DNA of 64,000 nucleotides from Brevibacterium sp. (lineage in GTDB: Bacteria; Actinomycetota; Actinomycetes; Actinomycetales; Brevibacteriaceae): contig NZ_JALAHB010000219.1 in assembly GCF_022712115.1 (NCBI RefSeq), positions 21,946-85,945 of the forward strand. The letters are read 5' to 3'. This document shows positions 24,319-33,016 of this stretch, piece by piece (the stretch's first letter is position 1; every line of letters starts with the position of its first letter). Under the pieces are notes generated by a model. The model searched no databases, had not been told where the DNA came from, and saw nothing but the letters and a program-made list of their open reading frames with translations. The position numbers and the translations under genes were made by a program.

Positions 24319-25626
24319 TCACACCGCCCCGTCCGCACGGAGCCTCTCGACGGCCGGGGCCGGGACGCCCAGCTCCGCCAGCAGGCCCTCCGTGTGCTGC
24401 CCGACCGCGGGGACCGGATCCATCCGGTAGTCGACGCCGTCCATCCCCACCGGCGGCAGGAGCATCTCGATCGGTCCCTCGGGAGTGCCTACCTCCTGCC
24501 AGCGGCCGCGAGCGACGAGCTGCGGATGTTCCGCGACCTCGGTCATGTCCCGCTGGCGGGCGTGGGCCACCTGCGCCGTACCCAGACGCCGCTCGCACTC
24601 CGCGACGTCCATCTCCGCGAAGGCCGCTTCGATGAGGGACTCCAGCTCCGGGCGGTGGGCGTAGCGATGCGCGGCACGGTCGAAACGGGGGTCCGTCGCC
24701 AGCTGCGGGTCCTCCAGCACTGTCGCGCAGAAGCGCTGCCACTCCCGTTCGTTCTGGATCGCCAGCACGACCTGCCTGCCGTCCCCGCAGGTGAAGGTGC
24801 CGTACGGGGCGATGGCGGCGTGGGAGGTGCCCGCCCGTGTGGGCCGCGTGCCACCGTAGCGGGTGTAGTACAGCGGATACCCCATCCATTCGGCGAGCGA
24901 GTCGAAGAGGTTGACGTCCAGGGTGGCGCCGCTGCCCGTGCGCTCACGGCGGAAGAGGGCCGTGAGGATCCCGGAGTAGGCGTACATGCCGGCGGAGATG
25001 TCTGCGGTGGAGATGCCGGTCTTGGCCGGGAACTCCTCCGTGCCGGTCACGGAGACCAGACCCGCCTCGGACTGCACGAGGGCGTCGTAGGCCTTGGCGT
25101 CGCGGTACGGGCCCTCGGCGCCGTACCCGGAGACGGAGACGTGGATGAGGCGCGGGTTCCTGTGCCGCAGCCGTTCCGCGCCCAGCCCCAGCCGTTCGGC
25201 GGCGCCCGGCGCGAGGTTCTGCACGAAGACGTCCGCCTCCGCCAGCAGGGCGTCCATCACGGCGGCGGCATCCGGGTGCTTGAGATCGAGGGTGAGGCTC
25301 TCCTTGTTGCGGTTGATCCAGACGAAATGGCTGGACTGACCTCTCACCGTCGTGTCGTAGCCCCGTGCGAAGTCGCCCGTCCCCGGTCGCTCGACCTTGA
25401 TCACCCGTGCTCCCAGATCGGCGAGCTGACGGGTGGCGAACGGCGCCGCCACCGCCTGCTCGAGGCTCACGACCGTGATGCCGGACAGCGGGAGCGCCTC
25501 GTCCGGGGTGTGCGCATCCGCCCGTGCGGGGTGGGCGTCCGAGCGCGCAGAGTGGGCGTCGCGCGAGCCTGTCGTGGACTCCGGGACGGGCGCGTCTTCG
25601 GGCGGTGGTGTGTGGGACGAGAGCAC
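24319..25626 (-). CDS. CaiB/BaiF family III CoA-transferase
   Basis: About 435 residues. Family III CoA-transferases move CoA between carboxylic acids by means of a catalytic Asp, seen here in [12 protein letters not shown]. Other landmarks are the N-terminal [27 protein letters not shown] spread over residues about 47-75, [11 protein letters not shown], and [18 protein letters not shown]. The GTG at 25626 has GGAGG 5 bases upstream and is preferred over an ATG 17 codons earlier. Related enzymes include succinyl-CoA:citramalate and itaconate CoA-transferases. Pairing with a class I fumarase and a TRAP transporter points to a C4/C5 dicarboxylic acid as substrate. The N-terminal 45 residues are low-complexity. 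Confidence 0.92.
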   Translation of the reverse strand: MLSSHTPPPEDAPVPESTTGSRDAHSARSDAHPARADAHTPDEALPLSGITVVSLEQAVAAPFATRQLADLGARVIKVERPGTGDFARGYDTTVRGQSSHFVWINRNKESLTLDLKHPDAAAVMDALLAEADVFVQNLAPGAAERLGLGAERLRHRNPRLIHVSVSGYGAEGPYRDAKAYDALVQSEAGLVSVTGTEEFPAKTGISTADISAGMYAYSGILTALFRRERTGSGATLDVNLFDSLAEWMGYPLYYTRYGGTRPTRAGTSHAAIAPYGTFTCGDGRQVVLAIQNEREWQRFCATVLEDPQLATDPRFDRAAHRYAHRPELESLIEAAFAEMDVAECERRLGTAQVAHARQRDMTEVAEHPQLVARGRWQEVGTPEGPIEMLLPPVGMDGVDYRMDPVPAVGQHTEGLLAELGVPAPAVERLRADGAV

Positions 25627-25688
25627 TGGGCCTCCGTGTCTGCTGGGTGGGGATTCCCGATGAGCATTCACAGGCATTGTCTCAGAAA

Positions 25689-25698
25689 TGATGCATGA
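25689..25698. promoter_or_regulatory. Candidate GntR operator near the CoA-transferase start
   Basis: TGATGCATGA resembles the TNNT-N2-ATGA pattern also seen at 25772-25781 (TTGTATATGA) and 26640-26649 (TCATACATGA, a perfect 4-2-4 palindrome). All three lie in intergenic sequence around the gntR gene and in front of the two units it probably controls. Recognition by the adjacent GntR protein is inferred from position and similarity only. Confidence 0.4.
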
Positions 25699-25771
25699 TT
25701 CAAGATCGCACCTCCTCGCGGGGCGTCCGACGATGCCCGTATCAGAGGACTGCGGGGTTCTTCGCGGTCGC

Positions 25772-25781
25772 TTGTATATGA
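25772..25781. promoter_or_regulatory. Candidate GntR operator upstream of gntR
   Basis: TTGTATATGA lies 84 bases before the GntR start, in an AT-rich patch of an otherwise GC-rich intergenic region (25627-25865), and could be an autoregulatory site. See the companion sites at 25689 and 26640. Confidence 0.35.
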
Positions 25782-25865
25782 TGTCGGCGGATGCGGTTCT
25801 CCAGCGTGGCCTCCCAGCTGCCCCGCGGGTGAGCCGGGCGCGCGCAGGACGACGGGGGCAGGACG

Positions 25866-26540
25866 ATGAAGCCGGTGGAGACCAAGCGGGACGTCGTGGC
25901 CTCCGGCCTGCGCCGGCGGATCCTGGCCGGGGAGCTGGAGCGCGGCTCGCGGCTGCGCCAGGACGAGGTCGCCGGATGGTTCTCCTCCTCCATCACGCCT
26001 GTGAGGGAGGCCCTGCGACTGCTGGAGGCCGAGGGGCTCGTGACCTCCGAGGCGCATCGCGGCGTCCGCGTGGCCGGAGTGGACATGGACAACCTGAAGT
26101 CCCTCTACGTCACCCGCCGGCTCACGGAGACCTTTGCGATCAGACGTGCCGCGACGCGGATATCGCGGCATGAGCTGCGTGCGGCGCGGCGTCTGCTGGA
26201 GGAGCTGGACGAGGCATCTGCGGCGGGGGACTCCGCGGCGCGCAACTCCTTCAACGAGCAGTTCCACTTCTTCTTCTACGACCGCTGCGGGCTGCCGGGC
26301 CTGCGCAATCGCATCGAGGATCTCTGGCGTGCGTTCCCGTGGGACCTTGCGCTGGACAGCGGGGCGCGCTTCGACGAGGCCCACGGCGAGCACGAGGGGA
26401 TCGTCGCGGCGGTGCATGAGGCCGATCCGGACAGGGCCGGCGAGCTGCTGGGCATCCACATACGCAACGGCTTCCTGCGGCTGGCGGAGGCTGCCGCGGG
26501 CGAGGCCGTGGCCGATCCGTTCGAGCTGGACGCGGACTGA
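25866..26540 (+). CDS. GntR family regulator, FadR/FCD subfamily
   Basis: A 224-residue regulator. The winged-helix domain (about residues 8-73) reads ASGLRRRILAGELERGSRL, then VREALRLLEAEGLV and HRGVRV, the classic GntR pattern. The C-terminal FCD domain (about residues 85-210) is all-helical and carries the metal/ligand residues in NEQFHFFFYDRC and HEGIVAAVHEAD. FCD regulators often bind small organic acids. It lies divergent from the CoA-transferase/fumarase operon and just upstream of the TRAP genes, which makes control of both units likely. The start is ATG at 25866, with GGGGCAGGA just upstream. Confidence 0.93.
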   Translation: MKPVETKRDVVASGLRRRILAGELERGSRLRQDEVAGWFSSSITPVREALRLLEAEGLVTSEAHRGVRVAGVDMDNLKSLYVTRRLTETFAIRRAATRISRHELRAARRLLEELDEASAAGDSAARNSFNEQFHFFFYDRCGLPGLRNRIEDLWRAFPWDLALDSGARFDEAHGEHEGIVAAVHEADPDRAGELLGIHIRNGFLRLAEAAAGEAVADPFELDAD

Positions 26541-26639
26541 GGCCCCGCCGGCCCACCGGGCCGTCACCGGACGCAGGGGCGTCTCCACCGGGGGGTCGTC
26601 TGTGACTTCGAGTGAGAGCGTCGCACGTCTGGGTCGTTT

Positions 26640-26691
26640 TCATACATGATCTGAAGAGTCATGTCTCATATGCCCTTCCTCTGTGTATAGT
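26640..26691 (+). promoter_or_regulatory. TRAP operon promoter with palindromic site
   Basis: TCATACATGA (26640-26649) is a 4-2-4 palindrome upstream of a -10 candidate TATAGT (26686-26691). A weak -35 (TGTCTC, 26662-26667) sits about 18 bases before it. The first codon of dctP is at 26777, giving a leader of about 80 bases with a CTGGAG ribosome site. The rest of the 236-base gap between gntR and dctP shows nothing else clear. Confidence 0.45.
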
Positions 26692-26776
26692 GGCGCAGGC
26701 GAGGGCACAGTCGTCCTTGCCGGTCGTGCTCAGCGGTGAGCCGATCGCGAAACCCCTTTCACCCCTGGAGACAACG

Positions 26777-27865
26777 ATGTCCAGTCCGTCGTCGATGCGG
26801 AAGAACCCCTCTCTTCCGGGGCGAAGAGCCCGGTCGTCCCGCCGCAGGCCGCTCCGTGCGGTCTGCGCCGCGGCTGCCGTCCTGCTCGTGCTCTCCGGCT
26901 GCAATCCGGCCCGCAGCGGGGAGGCGGAGAACTACACGCTCAAGTTCTCCCACGTCACCACCGCGGAGACGCCCAAGGGCAGAGCCGCCGAGTTCTTCAA
27001 GAAGGAGCTCGAGGAGAGGTCGGGCGGGCGGATCACGGTGGAGCTCTATCCGAACTCGGAGCTCTACGGGGACAAGGACGAGATGCAGGCCATCCAGTCC
27101 GGCGCCGTGCAGATGCTCGCCCCCGCCAGCGCGAAGTTCACGACGGTGGCGCCCAGCCTGCAGGTCCTGGACCTGCCCTTCCTCTTCGACACCGCCGCGG
27201 ACATCCCTGAGGTCGCCAGCCCGGAGACCGAGGTGGGCAAGGCGATCTACGCCAACGAGGATCTCGAGGCCAACGGCATGAAGGTGCTGGGTCTGTGGGA
27301 CTCCGGGATGAAGCAGATCCATTCGAACAACAGGACGCTGGCGCCGGCGGACATGCGGGGCAAGAAGTACCGCATCCAGCCCTCCGACGTGCTGCGCACG
27401 CAGATCGAGGCCTGGGGCGGCATCCCCACTCCGCTGGCCTTCGCCGAGGTCTACAACGGCCTCCAGCAGGGCCTGCTGGACGGCGGGGAGAACACCTACT
27501 CCAACATCCAGTCCCAGAACATGCACACGGTGCAGAAGTACATCACCGAGCTGGACCACGGCTACATCGGCTACATCCTGGTCATCAACAGCGACTGGTA
27601 CGAATCCATGCCCGCCGATCTCCAGCGGGTCCTCGAAGAGGTCGCCGCCGATTCCTCCGCGTACAACCGGGAGGAGTCCCAGAAGGTCAACGAGGAGTCC
27701 AAGGGGGTCATCGAGGAGGCCGGCACGACCGAGATCGTGATCCCCACCGAGGAGGAGCGGGAGGCATTCAAGGACGTGGTCGTCCCGAGCGAGTACGAGA
27801 AGTACCGCGACGTGATCGGTCCCGAGATCATCGACGAGCTCCTGGAGAGGCAGGGGGAGTCATGA
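26777..27865 (+). CDS. dctP: TRAP transporter solute-binding lipoprotein (DctP)
   Basis: A 362-residue extracytoplasmic binding protein. The basic N-terminus (about residues 11-26), hydrophobic stretch and lipobox VLSGC (Cys about residue 42) show a lipoprotein signal. The mature part has typical DctP sequence: LKFSHVTTAETPKG, a conserved Arg in MRGKKYRIQPS that contacts the substrate carboxylate, and LAFAEVYNGLQQGLLDGGEN. It delivers a carboxylic acid to the DctQM permease. The ATG at 26777 has CTGGAG 6 bases upstream. The stop overlaps dctQ (ATGA). Confidence 0.94.
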   Translation: MSSPSSMRKNPSLPGRRARSSRRRPLRAVCAAAAVLLVLSGCNPARSGEAENYTLKFSHVTTAETPKGRAAEFFKKELEERSGGRITVELYPNSELYGDKDEMQAIQSGAVQMLAPASAKFTTVAPSLQVLDLPFLFDTAADIPEVASPETEVGKAIYANEDLEANGMKVLGLWDSGMKQIHSNNRTLAPADMRGKKYRIQPSDVLRTQIEAWGGIPTPLAFAEVYNGLQQGLLDGGENTYSNIQSQNMHTVQKYITELDHGYIGYILVINSDWYESMPADLQRVLEEVAADSSAYNREESQKVNEESKGVIEEAGTTEIVIPTEEEREAFKDVVVPSEYEKYRDVIGPEIIDELLERQGES

Positions 27866-28536
27866 GGATCCTCAAGTCCCTGGACAGCGGCCTGTCATGG
27901 ATCGAGAACATCGTGGCCGCCGGCGCCCTGGCCTTCGCCTGCGGTCTGCAGATCGTCTCCGTGATCATGCGGAACCTGGGTGCCGGCGTCATCTTCTGGG
28001 CCGAGGAGGCGACGATCTACGCGATCATCTTCTCCACCTTCTTCGGCGCGGTCGTGGTGCTGCGCCACAACGAGCACGTCAACGTCGACATCCTCGCGGT
28101 GCTGCTGCACGGTCCGGCCAAGAAGGCCATCCTCCTCCTCGGGGCGCTGTGCACCGTGGTCTATGCCTTCTTCGTCGTATGGGTCTCCTGGGAGCTGATC
28201 GGCGAGCCCTTCTCCCGCACCACCCTCACCCCGGCGCTCAAGCTCCCGCTGTGGGTCGTCGAACTGTCGATCGCGGTGGGGATGACCCTGTTCCTCATCC
28301 GCGCCGTGGAGATGGCGGTCCGGGCGATCATCACTCCGGCGGAGCGTCTCGACAGGGACGTGCTGGCCGAGGAGGCCGCCGCAGCCGGTCTCGACGCCGA
28401 TCTCGTGGAGGCCGGCCAGCGGGCGATCGCCAGCGGGGACGTCACGGTGGGCGGGCTGAGGGCCGGCACAGAGGGGCGCACCGACGATGCCGTCGGAGAC
28501 GCGGAGTCCGAGGGAAGGGAGAAGCGCAATGGCTGA
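27862..28536 (+). CDS. dctQ: TRAP transporter small permease (DctQ)
   Basis: A 224-residue membrane protein. Four membrane helices lie in the first about 155 residues, with the family pattern WIENIVAAGALAFACGLQIV, FWAEEATIYAIIFSTFFGAV and LRHNEHVNVDIL. The last about 65 residues form a hydrophilic tail not typical of short DctQ proteins. It pairs with DctM to form the sodium-driven TRAP permease. It overlaps dctP by 4 bases and dctM by 8 bases. Confidence 0.92.
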   Translation: MRILKSLDSGLSWIENIVAAGALAFACGLQIVSVIMRNLGAGVIFWAEEATIYAIIFSTFFGAVVVLRHNEHVNVDILAVLLHGPAKKAILLLGALCTVVYAFFVVWVSWELIGEPFSRTTLTPALKLPLWVVELSIAVGMTLFLIRAVEMAVRAIITPAERLDRDVLAEEAAAAGLDADLVEAGQRAIASGDVTVGGLRAGTEGRTDDAVGDAESEGREKRNG

Positions 28537-29809
28537 AGCGACCCTCGTCCTCCTCGTCGTCCTGCTCCTGACGCTGCTGAGCTCGGCGCCCATCGCCATC
28601 GCCCTAGGGCTCACGAGCCTCATGTACTTCTACTACTTCACGCTGATCCCCATGTCGCAGGTCTCGGAGCGGCTGTTCAACGCCCTCAACTCCTTCCCGC
28701 TCATGGCGATCCCGTTCTTCGTGCTGGCCGCCAACATCATGTCCCGCGGCGGCATCTCGAAGCGCCTCACCGACTTCGGCGCCTCTCTCGTGGGGCACCT
28801 GCGCGGAGGGCTGGCGATCACCGCCGTCCTCGCGTGCATGTTCTTCGCCGCCGTCTCCGGCTCCTCGCCGGCCACGGTCGTCGCCGTGGGCGCGATCCTC
28901 ATCCCGGCGATGATCGCCAACGGCTACCCGAAGGAGTTCTCCACCGGACTGATCGCGACCTCGGGCTCCCTGGGCATCCTCATCCCGCCGTCGATCCCGC
29001 TCATCGTCTACGGCATCGCCACGGAGCAGAACATCGGGAACCTGTTCGTCGCCGGTGTGCTCCCGGGACTGATGGCGGGCCTCATGCTCATCGTCATGGT
29101 CGTGTTCGTCGCCTGGAAGCGCGGGTACGGCAGGGCAGGCAAGGAATTCAAGGCCTCGCCGCGCGAACGCCTGCGGTTCTTCCGCGATGCGATCCTGGCG
29201 CTGCTGCTCCCGGTCATCGTGCTCGGCGGCATCTACAGCGGCTTCTTCACCCCGACCGAGGCCAGCGCCGTCGCCGTCGCATACTCCCTCGTCGTCTCCC
29301 TGCTGATCTATCGGGAGCTCAAGCTCGGCGCGCTGTGGGACGTGCTGCTGAAGTCGGCGAGGACCTCCGCGATGGTCATGTTCATCATCGCCAACGGCAT
29401 CCTCTTCACCTTCGTGCTGGCCAGCGAGAGGATCCCCGGCTCCATCTCGGAGGCGATCGGCGAGTGGGGTCTGGAGCCCTGGCAGTTCCTCGTCCTCGTG
29501 AATGTCCTGCTGCTGTTCGTGGGCTGTGTGATGGAGACGTCCTCGGCGATCCTGATCCTGGCGCCCATCCTGCTGCCGATCGCCCTGGAGCTGGGGATCG
29601 ATCCGATCCACTTCGGCATCATCGTGGTGATGAACCTGGAGATCGGCATGATCACCCCGCCGCTCGGCCTCAACCTGTTCGTGGCCTCCGGGATGAGCGG
29701 GATGAGCGTGCTGCAGGTGGCCAAGGCCGCGATACCCTCGGCCCTGGTGCTGCTGCTGGCGCTGGCGATCGTGACGTTCGTGCCGTTCCTGTCCACCGCG
29801 CTCATCTAG
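28529..29809 (+). CDS. dctM: TRAP transporter large permease (DctM)
   Basis: A 426-residue membrane protein with about twelve helices. Family stretches include MAIPFFVLAANIMSRGGIS, FAAVSGSSPATVVAVGAILIP, ATSGSLGILIPPSIPLIVYG and NLEIGMITPPLGLNLFV. These hold the substrate and sodium sites of DctM proteins. The ATG at 28529 is preceded by GGGAAGGGAGAAG; an in-frame ATG 14 codons earlier lacks a ribosome site. Last gene of the TRAP operon, followed by a long palindrome. Confidence 0.95.
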   Translation: MAEATLVLLVVLLLTLLSSAPIAIALGLTSLMYFYYFTLIPMSQVSERLFNALNSFPLMAIPFFVLAANIMSRGGISKRLTDFGASLVGHLRGGLAITAVLACMFFAAVSGSSPATVVAVGAILIPAMIANGYPKEFSTGLIATSGSLGILIPPSIPLIVYGIATEQNIGNLFVAGVLPGLMAGLMLIVMVVFVAWKRGYGRAGKEFKASPRERLRFFRDAILALLLPVIVLGGIYSGFFTPTEASAVAVAYSLVVSLLIYRELKLGALWDVLLKSARTSAMVMFIIANGILFTFVLASERIPGSISEAIGEWGLEPWQFLVLVNVLLLFVGCVMETSSAILILAPILLPIALELGIDPIHFGIIVVMNLEIGMITPPLGLNLFVASGMSGMSVLQVAKAAIPSALVLLLALAIVTFVPFLSTALI

Positions 29810-29852
29810 CTCGCCGGGCGCCGGCCTCACCGCAACCGTCCGGCGCGGGGAT

Positions 29853-29926
29853 GACACCCGCTTCTCGTCCTGGACGCCCAGTAGTCTTCGCAGACTTCCG
29901 GGTGCCAGGGACGAGAGGCGGGTGTC
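29853..29926. terminator. Long palindrome, family I copy b, at a convergent junction
   Basis: Arms 29853-29873 and 29906-29926 pair over 21 bases with two G-U pairs and one mismatch. The sequence shares ACACCCGCTTCTCGTCCTGG with copy a at 22524. The loop is longer (32 bases). It separates the convergent dctM and VOC genes. Confidence 0.75.
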
Positions 29927-29949
29927 GAGCTGCTGTGAGGCAGGGGCGT

Positions 29950-30360
29950 TCACTCCTCCAGCGGCGCTCCGGGGTAGGTGCCGAACGACCAGAGGTTCCC
30001 CTCCGGGTCGCGGACCGTGAACTCCCTGCTGCCGTAGTCGGTGTCCCGCAGCGGAACGACGATCTCCGCTCCGCGTGCGAGGGCGCGTGCGCAGAGCGCG
30101 TCCGCATCCGCCGTCACCAGGTACGCCCCGGCAGTGCCGGGCGTCTGGGAGTACTCGCGCCCGGGCGCGTAGGTGCCGAGCATGACTCCGCCGGGTGCTT
30201 CCGGCCAGCGCAGCTCCGCGTGCGCCACGCGGCCGTCGTCCTCGTACCGCGCGGTGAGCACGAAGCCGAAGGCCTCCGTGCAGAAGTCGATGAGCGCTCC
30301 TGCGTCCACCGCCTGCAGAGTGTGGAAGAGCCCGGGGCTCGTGCGGTCTGTCGCCTGCAT
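29950..30360 (-). CDS. VOC superfamily (glyoxalase/bleomycin-resistance fold) protein
   Basis: A 136-residue single-domain VOC protein. The sequence FHTLQAVDAGALIDFCTEAFGF starts the first beta-alpha module, and VRDPEGNLWSFGTY is the typical metal-site end of the second. Such proteins act as dioxygenases, isomerases or drug-binding proteins; no substrate can be named. The ATG at 30360 has GAGGAGGA 8 bases upstream. It lies 65 bases downstream of an AraC-type regulator in the same direction, a pairing seen often and probably one transcript. Confidence 0.87.
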   Translation of the reverse strand: MQATDRTSPGLFHTLQAVDAGALIDFCTEAFGFVLTARYEDDGRVAHAELRWPEAPGGVMLGTYAPGREYSQTPGTAGAYLVTADADALCARALARGAEIVVPLRDTDYGSREFTVRDPEGNLWSFGTYPGAPLEE

Positions 30361-30425
30361 GGTCGTCGTCCTCCTCGGTTCGTCGTCCCGGCGGCCGCTG
30401 CGGGCCCACCGGTGCATCTGCTCCG

Positions 30426-31415
30426 TCAGTCTGCCGCCGCGCCGTGTCCGCCGTCTTGAATGTTTCGGAACTCCTCCGCCGCCCAGGCCCGAGGGGACAG
30501 CCCGCTGTGGCGGAGGAACTCCCGGCTGAGATGGGACTGGTCGCTGAAGCCGGCCTGCGCGGCGGCTGCCGCGAGATCGGTCCTGCCGGTCTCCGCCACC
30601 TGCCGGGCGATGAGCCGGGTGGCCCTTTCGAAGCGGATGAGACCGGCGACGCGTTTGGGGGAGAGGCCCACCTCCTGCACGAACAGCGTGCCCAGCCGTC
30701 GCGTGCTCAGCCCGGTGTCCGAGGCCAGCTCGCGCACGGACGCGCGTCCGCCGCTGCGTTCGAGCAGGTGCCAGGCCCGGCACAGCTCGGGCCGCACCGC
30801 CGGTGCGGAATCCGCGTGCGCGGTGCGGCTCGCGAGGAGCGCCTGCGCAGTGCGCGCGAACAGGTCCGCCCACGGGGAAGGCTCAGTGCGGCCTGCCGGT
30901 CCGACCGGTCCGCTCCCGCACGCCCTGCTGCCTGCCGGGTCAGCCTCCGCTGTCCGGTCACGGGCGGTCCCGCTCCCGCCGCCGCTGTCCCAGGCCTCGG
31001 CCAGCTGCTCCTGCAGCTCCACCGCCCAGCGCCCCAGCACCTCGGCGCCGTCGTACCCGCTCACGGGCAGAGCGGCCGCCGGCACCCCGAAGAGGGTCCG
31101 TGCGGCCAGCGGATGGACCGCGAGCTGGATGCCGCACTGTGCCCGCTCGCGGCGCACGTGGCTGGCGGTGGTGTGCAGGCCCGCGAGGAGGAGCGGATTG
31201 GGGCGGGCGGAGCGGGCCTCGGTCTCGGTCGCCCCCGCTTCGACCCCCTGGTCGAGGGAGACGATGAACGTGAGCCGTGAGGACGGCAGGCCGCGATGGA
31301 CCGCGGACGGGGCGGCGGGGGAGCGATAGCCCACCATCGAGCTCACACCCGGCGCCATGCCGCGGGGAGCGGGGCGGATGCCGTCCGCTGCGGGATCCTG
31401 GGCCTGACCTGCCAT
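30426..31415 (-). CDS. AraC family transcriptional regulator
   Basis: A 329-residue protein. The C-terminal about 110 residues form the double helix-turn-helix AraC domain, with VRELASDTGLSTRRLGTLF and AAAAAQAGFSDQSHLSREFL ending in GLSPRAWA. The N-terminal sensor part (about residues 30-200) is a cupin-like region with a Gly/Ala-rich, variable middle. It probably controls itself and the adjoining VOC gene. The ATG at 31415 has no convincing ribosome site, so a later start such as residue 20 or 27 is possible. Confidence 0.88.
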   Translation of the reverse strand: MAGQAQDPAADGIRPAPRGMAPGVSSMVGYRSPAAPSAVHRGLPSSRLTFIVSLDQGVEAGATETEARSARPNPLLLAGLHTTASHVRRERAQCGIQLAVHPLAARTLFGVPAAALPVSGYDGAEVLGRWAVELQEQLAEAWDSGGGSGTARDRTAEADPAGSRACGSGPVGPAGRTEPSPWADLFARTAQALLASRTAHADSAPAVRPELCRAWHLLERSGGRASVRELASDTGLSTRRLGTLFVQEVGLSPKRVAGLIRFERATRLIARQVAETGRTDLAAAAAQAGFSDQSHLSREFLRHSGLSPRAWAAEEFRNIQDGGHGAAAD

Positions 31416-31447
31416 GCGTCAGAGACTACGCCGGTGCCTCCACCCCG

Positions 31448-33016
31448 TCATCGCTGCGAGCGGGCGCGCATCCCGTCACCGGTGCGCGAGTCACCGGCGC
31501 GTGTGAGCGCATGGGCCGCGAGCGCTGCGCATGCCGCGGTCCAGGCCAGCGGGGCCACGGCAGAGGGCTCCCCGGAGGCCAGCACCTTCTCCGGGAAGCT
31601 GCCCGCAGGCGTGCGGTGCGCGGCCAGCCATTCGAGCTGTCGGGCGGCGCGCGCCCGGTGCGCGGCCTCCGCCGAGGTGGCGTTCGCCAGGGCGAACACC
31701 GCGGTCTCGGGCGTCCAGGAGACCCCGTCGTCCGCCCAGCGCTCGCCCGGGGTGATGCCGCCGGCCGGCTGGAGCAGGCGGGCCTCCGTCTCCGCGAGCG
31801 CGCGGCGCGCATTCTCCGGATCGGGCCAGGAGGCGAGGTAGGGCGGCAGCATGAAGCCCACGGCGGAGTCGGCATGGCGGCCGTGGGCGTGGCGCGGGAA
31901 GCCGTGCTCCGCGAACCGCTCCCGGATGTACTCGGTGAGCGCGGCCTCGGCGACGGCGCACTTCCGGGCGAGAGGGTCGTCGGCCGCGGCGAGCACGGGC
32001 TGGAGGCGCTGGAGCCCGGCGAGCGTGGGCGCCGCGACCCCCAGCGTCACCCGCCACTCGAAGACCTCCCAGTAGTCCGAGGAGACGGGCGGGCCTCCGC
32101 TGCGCGGGTTCAGCGCGGCGAGCATGGACGTCGCCAGTGAGGAGGCGAAGGCGGCATGGCGCCGGACGAAGGAGGCGCGCTCGGTGACGTCGAGGACCGC
32201 GTTCTCGTGTATCCAGCCGAGCGCCCAGGCCGCCCAGCCGAGGCCGTCGAACTGCGGGCTGCGGTCGTCCGGTGCGCCGCCGCCGCGGATGTCGTACCGG
32301 GCCTCGAACCAGCCCGCCTCCGTGCGGGGGGCCGCCGCCAGGTGCTCCAGCAGCGCGTCCGCGCGGGGCAGATCACCGGCCGCGGCGAATGCGGCCGCGG
32401 CATGGGCGGTGTCGCGCGGCCAGATGTGGCGCCACGCGCTCGTCCATCCGGCCGCTGTTGCGGGCAGCCCCTCGGTGAGGACGAAGAGATCCAGATAGGC
32501 GTTGCGGATGAGATCGGCATGGGGACTCGTGCGCGTCCACGGTGCGAGGGAGTCCAGCCAGTCCTCCTCCCGGCGCACCAGCAGGTGCGCGTTCTCCGCG
32601 TGTGCCTGCACCCTGGTGCCGGGGATGACCTGGTCCGGGGCGGAGACCGGTCCGCGGGCGTCGGCGGAGGTGAAGGCGACCGTGAGGGAGTGGAGCGGCC
32701 GCTCCGCGAGCGTGTCCGGTGCGGTGGGCAGCAGCTTCCGGGTGGCGAGTGTGCCGCCGGCGGTGAGCCCGAGGCCCAGTGCCGCCGCGACGAGCACGGA
32801 GCGACGAGGGAGAGCACGGGCGCGTGTGAGCCCTGAGGGTGGGGAGGCCTCGGCCGTGGACGGGTGCGGAACGCCGGGCGGGAAGGCTGCGGCGGAGATG
32901 CGCAGCACAGCCTCCCCCGTGTCCGATGGGGGAGTCGCGCCGTGCCCGGGTGCGCTCGGGTTCTCGGTGAGGGGAGCGGGCCGGTCCGCGGCCTGCGCCG
33001 CGGTGTCCGGCTCCAT
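31448..33016 (-). CDS. Secreted GH15-like (six-hairpin) glycosidase
   Basis: A 522-residue protein. A long hydrophilic N-terminus of about 68 residues precedes RALPRRSVLVAAALGLGLTA, which looks like a Tat-type signal anchor. The remainder is alpha-rich and resembles glucoamylase-like (alpha/alpha)6 barrels: SAWRHIWPRDTAHAAAAFAA (about residue 192) corresponds to the RxxWPRD box of GH15, and FDGLGWAAWALGW and the EVFEWR region follow. The substrate is probably a glucan or oligosaccharide outside the membrane. Its ATG overlaps the stop of the upstream VOC gene by 4 bases, so the two are co-translated. Confidence 0.75.
   Translation of the reverse strand: MEPDTAAQAADRPAPLTENPSAPGHGATPPSDTGEAVLRISAAAFPPGVPHPSTAEASPPSGLTRARALPRRSVLVAAALGLGLTAGGTLATRKLLPTAPDTLAERPLHSLTVAFTSADARGPVSAPDQVIPGTRVQAHAENAHLLVRREEDWLDSLAPWTRTSPHADLIRNAYLDLFVLTEGLPATAAGWTSAWRHIWPRDTAHAAAAFAAAGDLPRADALLEHLAAAPRTEAGWFEARYDIRGGGAPDDRSPQFDGLGWAAWALGWIHENAVLDVTERASFVRRHAAFASSLATSMLAALNPRSGGPPVSSDYWEVFEWRVTLGVAAPTLAGLQRLQPVLAAADDPLARKCAVAEAALTEYIRERFAEHGFPRHAHGRHADSAVGFMLPPYLASWPDPENARRALAETEARLLQPAGGITPGERWADDGVSWTPETAVFALANATSAEAAHRARAARQLEWLAAHRTPAGSFPEKVLASGEPSAVAPLAWTAACAALAAHALTRAGDSRTGDGMRARSQR

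Noticed and set aside
24314-24338. Fumarase start at the ATG 24338
   Set aside because: It would overlap the CoA-transferase end and add eight residues unlike the family. The ATG at 24314 follows the upstream stop directly.
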